Of a stretch of DNA of 64,000 bases, positions 1-7,605 are shown piece after piece. Origin of the DNA: Ralstonia mannitolilytica. GTDB taxonomy: Bacteria; Pseudomonadota; Gammaproteobacteria; Burkholderiales; Burkholderiaceae. Location of the stretch: positions 124,001 through 188,000 of the forward strand of contig NZ_CAJPVG010000009.1 of NCBI RefSeq assembly GCF_905397375.1. Direction: 5' to 3'. The stretch's first letter is position 1. Each line of letters starts with the position of its first letter. Both the position numbers and the translations under genes were made by a program. Below the pieces are notes generated by a model. The model saw nothing but the letters and a program-made list of their open reading frames with translations, did not search any database and was not told the DNA's origin.

Positions 1-203
1 GCCGTGCGGGTGAGCACTTCGCGCTCGTCGTCGGACAGCGAGAACTGCTCCGAAAAGTTGGCCAGGATGCACAGGCCGTCCGAGCCCGCGTCGATCATGA
101 AGTCGATGGCACGCTTCTGGCTGGCGAGGTCGAGCTCGCCGGTTTCTGTGAACGTGGTGGGCACCACCGGAAAGATGCCCTGATAGCGCGGCTTGCGGGT
201 CAT
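1..203 (-). CDS. 2-keto-3-deoxy-L-arabonate dehydratase-like protein (DapA superfamily), partial
   Basis: Only the first 67 codons are inside the window; the gene runs off the left edge. The ATG at 203 opens an N-terminus containing GIFPVVPTTF and then ANFSEQFSLSDDER, which has the look of the dihydrodipicolinate synthase/N-acetylneuraminate lyase superfamily. In that family the first strand leads into a (beta/alpha)8 barrel with a Schiff-base lysine, which would lie outside the window. The next genes are a sugar-acid transporter and an L-arabinonate dehydratase on the same strand. This suggests the member that dehydrates 2-keto-3-deoxy-L-arabonate to alpha-ketoglutarate semialdehyde in the non-phosphorylative arabinose pathway. 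The substrate is inferred from context; another 2-keto-3-deoxy acid is possible. Confidence 0.75.
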   Translation of the reverse strand, partial: MTRKPRYQGIFPVVPTTFTETGELDLASQKRAIDFMIDAGSDGLCILANFSEQFSLSDDEREVLTRT

Positions 204-242
204 GGAATCTGGAATGGGAGGAAGTCAGCGAACGTGTTGCGA

Positions 243-1586
243 TCAGCGTGCAGGCCGCGCCGTCAGCAGGGCGCGCACGACAAACGTCATCATCACGGCA
301 AACACGAGCGCGGCGGCGAGGAAGTACAGGCCGGCGGACAGGCTGCCCGTGGCGTTCTTGATGACGCCGATGCCGTAAGGGCCGAAGTAGCCGCCCAGAT
401 TGGCCAGCGAATTGATGGTGGCGATGCCGACCGCGGCGCTCGCGCCTGTCAGGAACTGCCCCGGGAGCGCCCACACCACGGCCTGGATCGCATAGGCCGC
501 AAACCCGAAGAGGCACAGGCAGGCCAGTTGCAGCGCGGGCGTTTGCGCCCACGCGCTGGCCGCCATGCCCACCGCAGCCAGCGCCGACAGGGCGGCGATA
601 TGCCAGTACCGCTCGCCCGTGCGGTCCGAATGGCGCGGCACCAGGAGCAGGCCCACCACGGCAAACAGATATGGCACCGCCGACAGCACGCCCGTGGTGG
701 CATCGCTCACGCCAAACTGCTTGATGATGGTCGGCAGCCACAGCGAGAGGCCGTAGATGCTCAGGGGAAACGGCAGGAACAGCAGCGCCAGCGCCAGGAC
801 GCGCACATCCTTGAGCGCCTTGAGCGGGTTGCCGTGCGACTTCAGCGCATAGGCGGCGTGGTCTGCGGCCAGCTCGTGCTCGATCCACGCGCGGTCGGCG
901 GCGGGCAGCCACCGTGCATGCGCCGGGGATTCCGGCAGCACGCGCAGCGTGGGCAGGCACAGCAGCACAGCCGGCAAGCCGCTCCACACGAACAGCATCT
1001 GCCAGCTCGACAGCCCGAACGCGCCGGGCACCGACAGCAGCCACCCTGCCACCGGCCCCGTGATGATGAGCGCGATGGGCTGCGCCAGCACCAGCAGGCC
1101 GACGATGCGTGCGCGATGGCGCATCGGAAACCACTTGGTCAGGAAGTAGAGGATGCCGGGGTACAGGCCGGCTTCGGCCGCACCGAGCAGAAAGCGCAGC
1201 ACGTAGAAGCTGACGGGCCCGCTCACCAGCGCCATGGCCATGGTGATCACGCCCCAGGTGAACAGGATGCGCGCGAACCAGCGGCGCGCGCCAAAGCGTT
1301 CCAGTGCCAGGTTGCTCGGCACTTCACACAGGAAATAGCCGACAAAGAACAACCCTGCGCCCAACCCGTAGGCCGCATCGCCGATACCGACCGCCGCATT
1401 CATGTGCAGCTTCGCAAATCCGACCACCGAGCGGTCGATATACGCCACCACGTAGATGAGCGCGAGAAACGGCATCAGCTTGCGCGTGAGCATGCCGATG
1501 ATGCGCTGCTCCTGCGAGGCGTCGGCCGGGTTGGTGTGGGCGGTGCGGGCCGAAGTCGGCGTGCTGACGGTTTGAGTGGTCGCCAT
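243..1586 (-). CDS. MFS transporter, anion:cation symporter type (sugar acid/organic anion)
   Basis: This is a 447-residue integral inner-membrane protein with about twelve hydrophobic segments. The N-terminal segment LALIYVVAYIDRSVVGFAKL is the typical first helix and D/R signature of the ACS family (phthalate, tartrate, galactonate, glucarate permeases). The frame is open for 88 codons further upstream, into the preceding dehydratase gene. I chose the ATG at 1586 because it lies just after the dehydratase stop and has GAGG a few bases before it. It sits between L-arabinonate dehydratase and keto-deoxy-arabonate dehydratase on the same strand, so import of an aldonic acid such as arabonate or galactonate is likely. 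The exact substrate cannot be read from sequence. Confidence 0.85.
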   Translation of the reverse strand: MATTQTVSTPTSARTAHTNPADASQEQRIIGMLTRKLMPFLALIYVVAYIDRSVVGFAKLHMNAAVGIGDAAYGLGAGLFFVGYFLCEVPSNLALERFGARRWFARILFTWGVITMAMALVSGPVSFYVLRFLLGAAEAGLYPGILYFLTKWFPMRHRARIVGLLVLAQPIALIITGPVAGWLLSVPGAFGLSSWQMLFVWSGLPAVLLCLPTLRVLPESPAHARWLPAADRAWIEHELAADHAAYALKSHGNPLKALKDVRVLALALLFLPFPLSIYGLSLWLPTIIKQFGVSDATTGVLSAVPYLFAVVGLLLVPRHSDRTGERYWHIAALSALAAVGMAASAWAQTPALQLACLCLFGFAAYAIQAVVWALPGQFLTGASAAVGIATINSLANLGGYFGPYGIGVIKNATGSLSAGLYFLAAALVFAVMMTFVVRALLTARPAR

Positions 1587-1599
1587 GTGTGCCCTCGGC

Positions 1600-3336
1600 T
1601 CAGTGGGAGTGGCGCGGCACGGCCGCGCCCCGGCAGCCGACCAGGAAATCGAGGTCGCAGCCTTCGTCGGCCTGCAGCACGTGGTTGACGTACAGGCGCT
1701 GGTAACCTCCCGCTTCGCCGTGCGAGCGCTGGTGCGGGTAGGCCGCCAGGCGGCTGGCGAGTTCTTCAGGCGAGATGTCGAGGTGCAGCGTGCCGGCCTC
1801 GCAGTCGAGTTCGATCCAGTCGCCGTCCTGCACGGCCGCGAGCGGTCCACCGGCGGCGGCTTCGGGCGCCACGTGCAGCACCACCGTGCCGTAGGCGGTA
1901 CCGCTCATGCGGGCGTCGGAGATGCGCACCATGTCCTTCACGCCCTGACGCAGCAGCTTGGGCGGCAGGCCCATGTTGCCGACCTCAGCCATGCCCGGAT
2001 AGCCCTTCGGTCCGCAGTTCTTCATCACGAGCACGGAGCTGGCATCCACCTCCAGGGTTTCGTCGACGATGCGCTCCTTGTAGTGCTCGAGATTTTCGAA
2101 CACGACGGCGCGGCCGCGATGCTTGAGCAGCTCCGGACTCGCCGCGGAGGGTTTGAGCACCGCACCGCGCGGCGCCAGGTTGCCACGCAGCACGCGGATG
2201 CCGCCGTCGGCGATCAGCGGCTTGCTGAGCGGGCGGATGACTTCGTCGTCGGTGATGGGCGCGTCCTTGACGTTCTCCCACAGGGTCTTGCCGTTGACCG
2301 TCAGCGCGTCGGGATGCGGCAGCAGCTTGGCCTCGCCCAGGCGGCGCAGCACGGCTGGCAGGCCGCCGGCGTAATAGAACTCCTCCATCAGGAAGCGGCC
2401 CGAGGGCATCAGGTCAACGATGGTCGGCGTGTTGCGCCCGATGCGCGTCCAGTCTTCGAGCTCGAGCGGCACGCCGATGCGCCCGGCAATCGCCTTGAGG
2501 TGGATGACCGCATTGGTCGAGCCGCCGATCGCTGCGTTCACGCGGATGGCGTTCTCGAACGCTTCGCGCGTGAGGACCTTCGACAGCGTCAGCCCTTCCA
2601 GGGCCATCTCGACGATGCGGATGCCCGACATGTGCGCCAGCACGTAGCGCCGCGCATCCACCGCCGGGATGGCCGCGTTGTGCGGCAGCGAGGTGCCCAG
2701 CGCCTCCGCCATGCACGCCATGGTGGACGCCGTGCCCATCGTGTTGCACGTGCCGGCCGAGCGCGACATCCCCGCTTCGGCCGAGAGGAAGTGATGCAGC
2801 TCGATCTCGCCGGCCTTGAGCGCTTCGTGCAGTTGCCACACGGCGGTGCCCGAGCCGATGTTCTTGCCGTCGAGCTTGCCGTTGAGCATCGGCCCGCCGG
2901 TCACCACGATGGCCGGCACGTCGCAGCTTGCCGCGCCCATCAGCAGGGCCGGCGTGGTCTTGTCGCAGCCGGTGAGCAACACCACCGCGTCGATCGGGTT
3001 GCCGCGAATCGCCTCTTCGACGTCCATGGCCGCGAGGTTGCGTGTGAGCATGGCGGTCGGGCGCAGGTTCGATTCGCCATTGGAGAACACCGGAAACTCC
3101 ACCGGAAATCCGCCCGCTTCGTAGATGCCGCGCTTGACGTGCTCCGCCAGCTTGCGGAAATGCGCGTTGCACGGCGTGAGCTCCGACCAAGTGTTGCAGA
3201 TGCCGATGACCGGGCGGCCGTCGAACTCATGATCGGGAATGCCCTGGTTCTTCATCCAGCTCCGGTACATGAAGCCGTTCTTGTCGGCAGTGCCGAACCA
3301 TTGGGCCGAGCGCAGCTTGGGTTTTGTTTCCGCCAT
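1600..3336 (-). CDS. araC: L-arabinonate dehydratase (IlvD/Edd family)
   Basis: This 578-residue protein is expected to remove water from L-arabinonate (possibly other aldonates) to give 2-keto-3-deoxy-L-arabonate. Cysteines at about 56 (LTPCNAH), 124 (TGCDKTTP) and 197 (GTCNTMGTAS) are the iron-sulfur ligands of this family. The short spacing fits the pentonate dehydratase branch rather than biosynthetic IlvD. The ATG at 3336 (MAETKPKLRS) gives the family's normal N-terminus; an ATG 27 bases upstream is in frame but adds nothing conserved. Transcription probably continues into the MFS and DapA-like genes 13 bases downstream. The gene is divergent from a LysR regulator. D-galactonate or D-fuconate are alternative substrates. 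The symbol follows pathway usage and is not the enterobacterial regulator AraC. Confidence 0.85.
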   Translation of the reverse strand: MAETKPKLRSAQWFGTADKNGFMYRSWMKNQGIPDHEFDGRPVIGICNTWSELTPCNAHFRKLAEHVKRGIYEAGGFPVEFPVFSNGESNLRPTAMLTRNLAAMDVEEAIRGNPIDAVVLLTGCDKTTPALLMGAASCDVPAIVVTGGPMLNGKLDGKNIGSGTAVWQLHEALKAGEIELHHFLSAEAGMSRSAGTCNTMGTASTMACMAEALGTSLPHNAAIPAVDARRYVLAHMSGIRIVEMALEGLTLSKVLTREAFENAIRVNAAIGGSTNAVIHLKAIAGRIGVPLELEDWTRIGRNTPTIVDLMPSGRFLMEEFYYAGGLPAVLRRLGEAKLLPHPDALTVNGKTLWENVKDAPITDDEVIRPLSKPLIADGGIRVLRGNLAPRGAVLKPSAASPELLKHRGRAVVFENLEHYKERIVDETLEVDASSVLVMKNCGPKGYPGMAEVGNMGLPPKLLRQGVKDMVRISDARMSGTAYGTVVLHVAPEAAAGGPLAAVQDGDWIELDCEAGTLHLDISPEELASRLAAYPHQRSHGEAGGYQRLYVNHVLQADEGCDLDFLVGCRGAAVPRHSH

Positions 3337-3453
3337 GGGTGCGTGTGGGACGGACGCGCGCAATACTGGCGGCGCAGCATGCAGAAGCCGCGGCGCGTCC
3401 GTTGTCTCCGGTGTGGTTGTGGTTTTGATCGCCCCGAGTGTACGGAGGGCCCT

Positions 3454-3504
3454 GATATCCTTCCAATGAAATATTGGCCCCTATCGATATCCAATCCGAT
3501 ATCC
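3454..3504. promoter_or_regulatory. Candidate LysR operator: three GATATCC boxes
   Basis: The heptamer GATATCC occurs at 3454-3460, 3486-3492 and 3498-3504. The last two, each preceded by C, are 12 bp apart, close to one helical turn. Between the first and second lies CCAAT-N5-ATTGG (3463-3477). The block sits in the 181-bp space between the divergent L-arabinonate dehydratase and LysR genes, right up to the regulator's ribosome-binding site. That is where a LysR protein would control both directions. The role is inferred. Confidence 0.5.
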
Positions 3505-3517
3505 CAGGAACACTCCG

Positions 3518-4465
3518 ATGTCGAACACCAGTCCGTGGTACGTGCGTGCGCGCCTGAAGACGCGGCAACTCCTGCTGCTTATTGCGCTGGCTGAGGAAGG
3601 CAACATCCACCGCGCCGCCGCGGTGCTCAACATGACGCAGCCGGCCGCCTCCAAGCTGCTGCGCGAGCTCGAGGCGATGCTCGACGTGCCGCTGTTCGAG
3701 CGCATGCCGCGCGGCATGCGGCCGACGCGCTATGGCGAAGCGTTGATCCGCCACGCACGCGCGGTGGTCGGCAGCCTGGACCAGGCGCAGGAGGAAGTGC
3801 TGGGCCTCAAGGCCGGCCACCTTGGTCATGTGGCGGTGGGCACGATCACGTCGCCGGGCGTGCGGCTGCTGCCGCCGGTGGTGGCGCAGGTCACGCGCGA
3901 GCACCCGGGGCTGCGGGTGTCGCTCGAGATCGAGAACAGCAACGTGCTGCTGGAGCGCTTGGCGCAAGACAAGCTCGACCTTGTCGTCGGCCGGCTGTTT
4001 GCCGAGCACGACAAGCTGCACCTGCGCTACGAGCCGCTGGCCGACGAGCCGGTGGTGGCAGTCGCCCGCCCGGGGCATCCGCTGCTGGCCGCGCCGAGCC
4101 TGACGCTGAACGATGTGCAATCGGCCACATGGGTGGTGCCGCCCATCGGCAGCGTGCTGCGCCATCGGTTCGATCTCATGTTCCAGCGCGCCAGCCTGAC
4201 CGCACCGACGAGCGTGGTGGAGACCTCCGCGCTGCTGTTCCTCACGCGCATCCTCGAGCAGAGCGACATGCTGGCCGTGATTGGCGTCGACGTCGCGCAG
4301 TACTACGCGTCGTATCGCATGGTGGAGATCCTGCCGCTGCCGATGCCGTGCCAGATGGACGACTTCGGCATCATCACGCGCACGGACCGGTTGCTGTCGC
4401 CCGCCGCGCTGCACGTGGTGGAAGCCTTGCGCGCGGCGGGGCGGGCGGCGTACGGCGCGGCGTGA
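3518..4465 (+). CDS. LysR-family transcriptional regulator, GbpR-like
   Basis: This 315-residue DNA-binding regulator has an N-terminal winged helix-turn-helix (about residues 12-70, including AAAVLNMTQPAASKLLREL) and a two-lobed substrate-binding domain from about residue 95. The ATG at 3518 is preceded by AGGAA at 3506-3510. It is transcribed away from the L-arabinonate dehydratase gene, with clustered GATATCC boxes between them. The overall look, with a short N-terminal lead before the HTH, resembles GbpR-type regulators that control sugar uptake and arabinose/galactose oxidation genes. A sugar or sugar-acid ligand is likely but not shown. Confidence 0.85.
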   Translation: MSNTSPWYVRARLKTRQLLLLIALAEEGNIHRAAAVLNMTQPAASKLLRELEAMLDVPLFERMPRGMRPTRYGEALIRHARAVVGSLDQAQEEVLGLKAGHLGHVAVGTITSPGVRLLPPVVAQVTREHPGLRVSLEIENSNVLLERLAQDKLDLVVGRLFAEHDKLHLRYEPLADEPVVAVARPGHPLLAAPSLTLNDVQSATWVVPPIGSVLRHRFDLMFQRASLTAPTSVVETSALLFLTRILEQSDMLAVIGVDVAQYYASYRMVEILPLPMPCQMDDFGIITRTDRLLSPAALHVVEALRAAGRAAYGAA

Positions 4466-4489
4466 TGCAGCCTCGGCCTGAAGACAAGA

Positions 4490-4511
4490 AAAGCCCGCGC
4501 TTGCGGGCTTT
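4490..4511. terminator. Bidirectional intrinsic terminator
   Basis: A perfect 9-bp stem (AAAGCCCGC/GCGGGCTTT) with loop GCTT lies between the converging LysR and YidB-like genes. A- and T-rich flanks on both sides let it serve both strands. Confidence 0.85.
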
Positions 4512-4531
4512 CTGCTGTGGGGGCTTGCCGC

Positions 4532-5125
4532 TCAGGCGTTGGGCAGCGTGCCTTGCGGCGTCAGGTGGTTTACCGCCTCGGGCAGGCCTTCCGCGAGCTG
4601 GTCGGCAAGATCGCTTTCGTTGATTCCGAAGCTCGACGCGAGTTGCGACAGGGCGCCCGTGCCGCCCAGCGCCTGTGCGATCTGTTCGCCGGACACCGGC
4701 AGGTTTTGCCCGTTGCCGATCCACGACTTCACCTGTTCGCCCAGGCCGGCCTGCTCCAGGATCTGCTGCAGCGGGCCGATGCCGGCCGGGGCTGCCGCAT
4801 CGACGGCAGCCGCATGGTCGGCGTTGCCACCGCCAAGCAGCCCGCCTAGCAGGCTGCCCAGGCCACCTGCGCCGGCCCCGCCGAGCAGGCTGCCAAGGGC
4901 ACCCGCGCCACCGGCTGCACCGAGCAGGCCGCCGAGCGAACCGAACAGGCCGCCGCCCTGGTCCGCCTGGGCCTGCGGCGCAGCGTCGTCGGCACCTTGG
5001 GACCGGTGCTTCATCGCCAGGTACGCCAGCACGCCCACGGCGAGCAATAGCTTCTTGTTGCCGAGCAGGGACGATGGCGCGCCATTGGCGTCAGTGCCGC
5101 CGAGGATGGAATCGAGTAGACCCAT
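4532..5125 (-). CDS. YidB family protein (DUF937)
   Basis: The product is 197 residues of unknown function. One hydrophobic segment (about residues 23-39, KKLLLAVGVLAYLAM) is followed by a Gly/Leu-rich low-complexity stretch (about 59-100, repeats of GGLLG and GSLLGG). The C-terminal helical part contains IGPLQQILEQAG and VKSWIGNGQNLPV, which is the DUF937/YidB signature. The ATG at 5125 has a good AAAGGAG ribosome-binding site; a start 30 bases upstream is less likely. It stands alone between a terminator and rsmE. Confidence 0.85.
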   Translation of the reverse strand: MGLLDSILGGTDANGAPSSLLGNKKLLLAVGVLAYLAMKHRSQGADDAAPQAQADQGGGLFGSLGGLLGAAGGAGALGSLLGGAGAGGLGSLLGGLLGGGNADHAAAVDAAAPAGIGPLQQILEQAGLGEQVKSWIGNGQNLPVSGEQIAQALGGTGALSQLASSFGINESDLADQLAEGLPEAVNHLTPQGTLPNA

Positions 5126-5209
5126 GATGAAGCTCCTTTGGTCAGTGGCGGGCAAAGGGAGAAAGCCCGCCGGGGTGAGATCAAACGGTCAAGGTGTTGT
5201 CGTCAGAGC

Positions 5210-5959
5210 TCAAAACTCGCCAAGTACGGCGTGCAGCGCGGACACGGCCACCAGCGCAGCCGATTCCGTTCTGAGAATACGTCGTCCAAGTGTCAGTGGT
5301 AAGAAACCGGCAGCCTGGACAAGCGCTTCTTCGTCGGGGGAAAGGCCGCCTTCGGGGCCGATCAGCACAACGATGCCCGCAGCTTCGATGCGTGCGCGGG
5401 ATTGCGCCGCCCACTGCGTGAGCGATTGCGTGCCGCGCGGCGACAGCAACACGCGCGGTGTGTCGGTCGAGCGGGCGGCAGCCAGCCACTCGCGCAGCGT
5501 GGCGATGGGTGCGACGCTTGGCACGCGCGCACGGCCGCATTGCTCGCATGCGGCCTGTACGAGCGCCTGCCAGTGCTGCACGCGTTTGACGGCGCGTTCG
5601 CCGGAGAGCCGCACCACGCCGCGCTCGGTCTGCAGCGGGGCGATGGCGTGCACGCCAAGCTCGACGGCTTTTTCGATCAGCCAGTCCATCTTGTCGCCGC
5701 CGGCGATGCCCTGGGCGAGCGTCAGGTGATAGCGTGCTTCGGTATCGGGTTGCGTCGCCTCTGCGAGGGTGGCGGTGGCATCGCGCTTGTTGATGGCGTC
5801 GAGCCGCGCCCGGAATTCCTGGCCGGAGCCGTCGAACAGGCAGACGTCATCGCCCACGGCCAGGCGCAGCACATGGATATGGCGCGTCACCGGTTCAGGC
5901 AGCGCGACGGTGGTGTCCGGGGCGAGCGGGGTGTCGACGTAAAAGCGGGGAAGCCCCAT
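5210..5959 (-). CDS. rsmE: 16S rRNA (uracil-1498-N3)-methyltransferase RsmE
   Basis: The 249-residue protein transfers a methyl group from S-adenosylmethionine to N3 of U1498 in 16S rRNA. It has the small N-terminal RNA-binding barrel (MGLPRFYVD, then HIHVLRL) and the C-terminal SPOUT knot. The knot's cofactor loop is visible as LIGPEGGLSPDEE and LGRRILRTESA near the end. Length and both motifs match the family. It is a single housekeeping gene with no obvious partner next to it. Confidence 0.95.
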   Translation of the reverse strand: MGLPRFYVDTPLAPDTTVALPEPVTRHIHVLRLAVGDDVCLFDGSGQEFRARLDAINKRDATATLAEATQPDTEARYHLTLAQGIAGGDKMDWLIEKAVELGVHAIAPLQTERGVVRLSGERAVKRVQHWQALVQAACEQCGRARVPSVAPIATLREWLAAARSTDTPRVLLSPRGTQSLTQWAAQSRARIEAAGIVVLIGPEGGLSPDEEALVQAAGFLPLTLGRRILRTESAALVAVSALHAVLGEF

Positions 5960-6002
5960 TTGAAGCGGTCCTTGTGGTGAATCCGGTCAGGCGATCAGGC
6001 AA

Positions 6003-6425
6003 TCAGGCGGCTGCGGCGGGGCGGCAGGCCAGGCCCCAGCGGTAGCCGTCGGGGTCGCGCACGGCGGCGTAGCGTTCGCCCCAGAAGGCGTCGTGCGGGG
6101 CCATGACCGACGTGGCGCCCTGGTTCAGCGCGCGCTGGTAGACGGCATCGACGTCTTCGCAATACAGGTGGAAGTTCTGCGGGCATTCAAAGCCCGCGCT
6201 GGCCGGCGCCTTGGCGGTGGAGCCGAAGGCGCCCTCGGGGGCGAACATCAGCGTCAGTTCACCGTGGTAGGTCATCTCGACGTGGATCGGCCTGCCATGG
6301 TCATGAACTTCGTCCTGCACATCGAAACCGAACGCGTTGCGATAGAAGCTGATGGCGGCCGACGCGTCGCGCACGGTCAGGTAGGGCACGAGCCACGGTG
6401 TGTTGGCGGGGCGGGGGATGCTCAT
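6003..6425 (-). CDS. VOC family (glyoxalase/PhnB-like) protein
   Basis: This 140-residue single vicinal-oxygen-chelate domain starts VPYLTVRDASAAISFYRNAF, the usual first beta-alpha unit. It contains HVEMTYHGELTLMFAPE and ends VRDPDGYRW, the common VOC C-terminal motif. It resembles the PhnB/bleomycin-resistance-like subgroup, whose substrates are mostly unknown. The ATG at 6425 has AAGGAG eight bases upstream and gives the standard N-terminus; the open frame continues 22 codons further without conserved sequence. No functional link to its neighbours is evident. Confidence 0.85.
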   Translation of the reverse strand: MSIPRPANTPWLVPYLTVRDASAAISFYRNAFGFDVQDEVHDHGRPIHVEMTYHGELTLMFAPEGAFGSTAKAPASAGFECPQNFHLYCEDVDAVYQRALNQGATSVMAPHDAFWGERYAAVRDPDGYRWGLACRPAAAA

Positions 6426-6502
6426 GGCGGGCTCCTTGTTCGGCTCAGGGCAACCAGGGACGACTAGTGTAGAGCGCCCGCCACGACACAATCAAAAAGA
6501 AA

Positions 6503-7429
6503 TCAAAACACCTCGCTGGTGGGCGGCACGTTGCGCGCGCGCCCGCCGCTGCGTGCGACTTCATCGATGAGCCATTGGCGGAACAGCGCAAAGCCGGGGT
6601 GTTCGGCAGCCTGGTGCGGGTGGATCAGGTAGTACGACAGGCGCAGCGACGCCTCGGTCGCCAGCGGGCGCGTGAGCCGGCCGGCGGCGATGTCGTATTC
6701 GACGAGGATGCCCTGGCCGAGCGCCACGCCGTGGCCGTCGATCGCGGCCTGCAGTGCCATCAGCGCTTCGGAGAATGCCGGGCCGCGCGTCGCGTCGATC
6801 TGGCGCACGCCCACCTCGTCGAGCCATTGCTGCCAGGTGGGGTGGTGCGCGAGGTGGCGTCCGCCGCGTTCGTGCAGCAGCGTATGGGCGGCCAGGTCCT
6901 GCGGCATGCGGATGGCCGCCTGCAGCGCAGCGTTGCAGACGGGAAAGAAGTCGGTGGAGGTGAACCATTCCACGCGCAGGTTCGGCGCATTGACCTGGCG
7001 GTCGTCGATGCACAGGTCGAACTGGCCGTGGTCCTGCACGTCGGCGGTGGAGACCTCGACGCGCACATGCGGATGCTGGTTGAAGAAGCGATACAGCCGC
7101 GGAACCAGCCACTTGGCGCCGAAGGTCGGCGGGACGGCCACGCGCAGGGGCGCATCGGCGGTGTCCATCAGCAGGTCGGTGGCCTGCTCGAGTGCGCGCA
7201 GGGCATCGCGCACACGGGGCAGGTAGTTCTCGCCGGCGTCTGTCAGCGTGAGCTGGTTGTTGCGGCGGGCGAACAGCTTTTTCCCCAGATGATCTTCGAG
7301 CTGCTTGATCTGGTGGCTGACGGCGGCATTGGTGACGCAAAGCTCGCCTGCGGCCCGGCTGAAACTGAGGTGACGGCCCGCGACTTCAAAGACGCGCAAT
7401 GCATTGAGGGGAGGGAGGCGCCGTGGCAT
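6503..7429 (-). CDS. LysR-family transcriptional regulator, GcvA-like
   Basis: The product is 308 residues. The N-terminus PRRLPPLNALRVFEVAGRHL with SFSRAAGELCVTNAAVSHQI is the GcvA/AmpR-branch winged HTH. The effector domain begins around residue 93 (LRVAVPPTFGAKWLVPRL). It is divergent from the porin gene, and the intergenic region holds two inverted repeats. It may therefore control the porin and the sugar genes that follow, itself, or both. The effector is unknown. Confidence 0.88.
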   Translation of the reverse strand: MPRRLPPLNALRVFEVAGRHLSFSRAAGELCVTNAAVSHQIKQLEDHLGKKLFARRNNQLTLTDAGENYLPRVRDALRALEQATDLLMDTADAPLRVAVPPTFGAKWLVPRLYRFFNQHPHVRVEVSTADVQDHGQFDLCIDDRQVNAPNLRVEWFTSTDFFPVCNAALQAAIRMPQDLAAHTLLHERGGRHLAHHPTWQQWLDEVGVRQIDATRGPAFSEALMALQAAIDGHGVALGQGILVEYDIAAGRLTRPLATEASLRLSYYLIHPHQAAEHPGFALFRQWLIDEVARSGGRARNVPPTSEVF

Positions 7430-7436
7430 GCGTTCT

Positions 7437-7506
7437 CGTTAAGAAAAATTTAACGTCTCGCGAAGAATTTGTAGTTTGCCACGCTTCGGGCACGCCCACT
7501 ACAAAT
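7437..7506. promoter_or_regulatory. Two inverted repeats in the LysR/porin intergenic region
   Basis: CGTTAA-N7-TTAACG spans 7437-7455. A second dyad pairs ATTTGTAGT (7467-7475) with ACTACAAAT (7498-7506) across 22 bp. The first contains the A/T-rich spaced dyad typical of LysR sites and lies close to the regulator's start codon. They are probably operators for the divergent pair; the function is inferred from position. Confidence 0.5.
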
Positions 7507-7605
7507 ACGCCCGGGGACGGCGACGATGCCTGGTGTGTGCCTCCAGCGATCTCGAACCGCGCGGCGCGCCGGACCCCGTCCTACAAAAACATTTCAGGAG
7601 ACGTC

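Noticed and set aside
234..3594. Plus-strand frames of 484 and 672 codons over the MFS and dehydratase genes
   Set aside because: Antisense to well-defined genes with catalytic motifs; no signal peptide, domain or ribosome-binding site.
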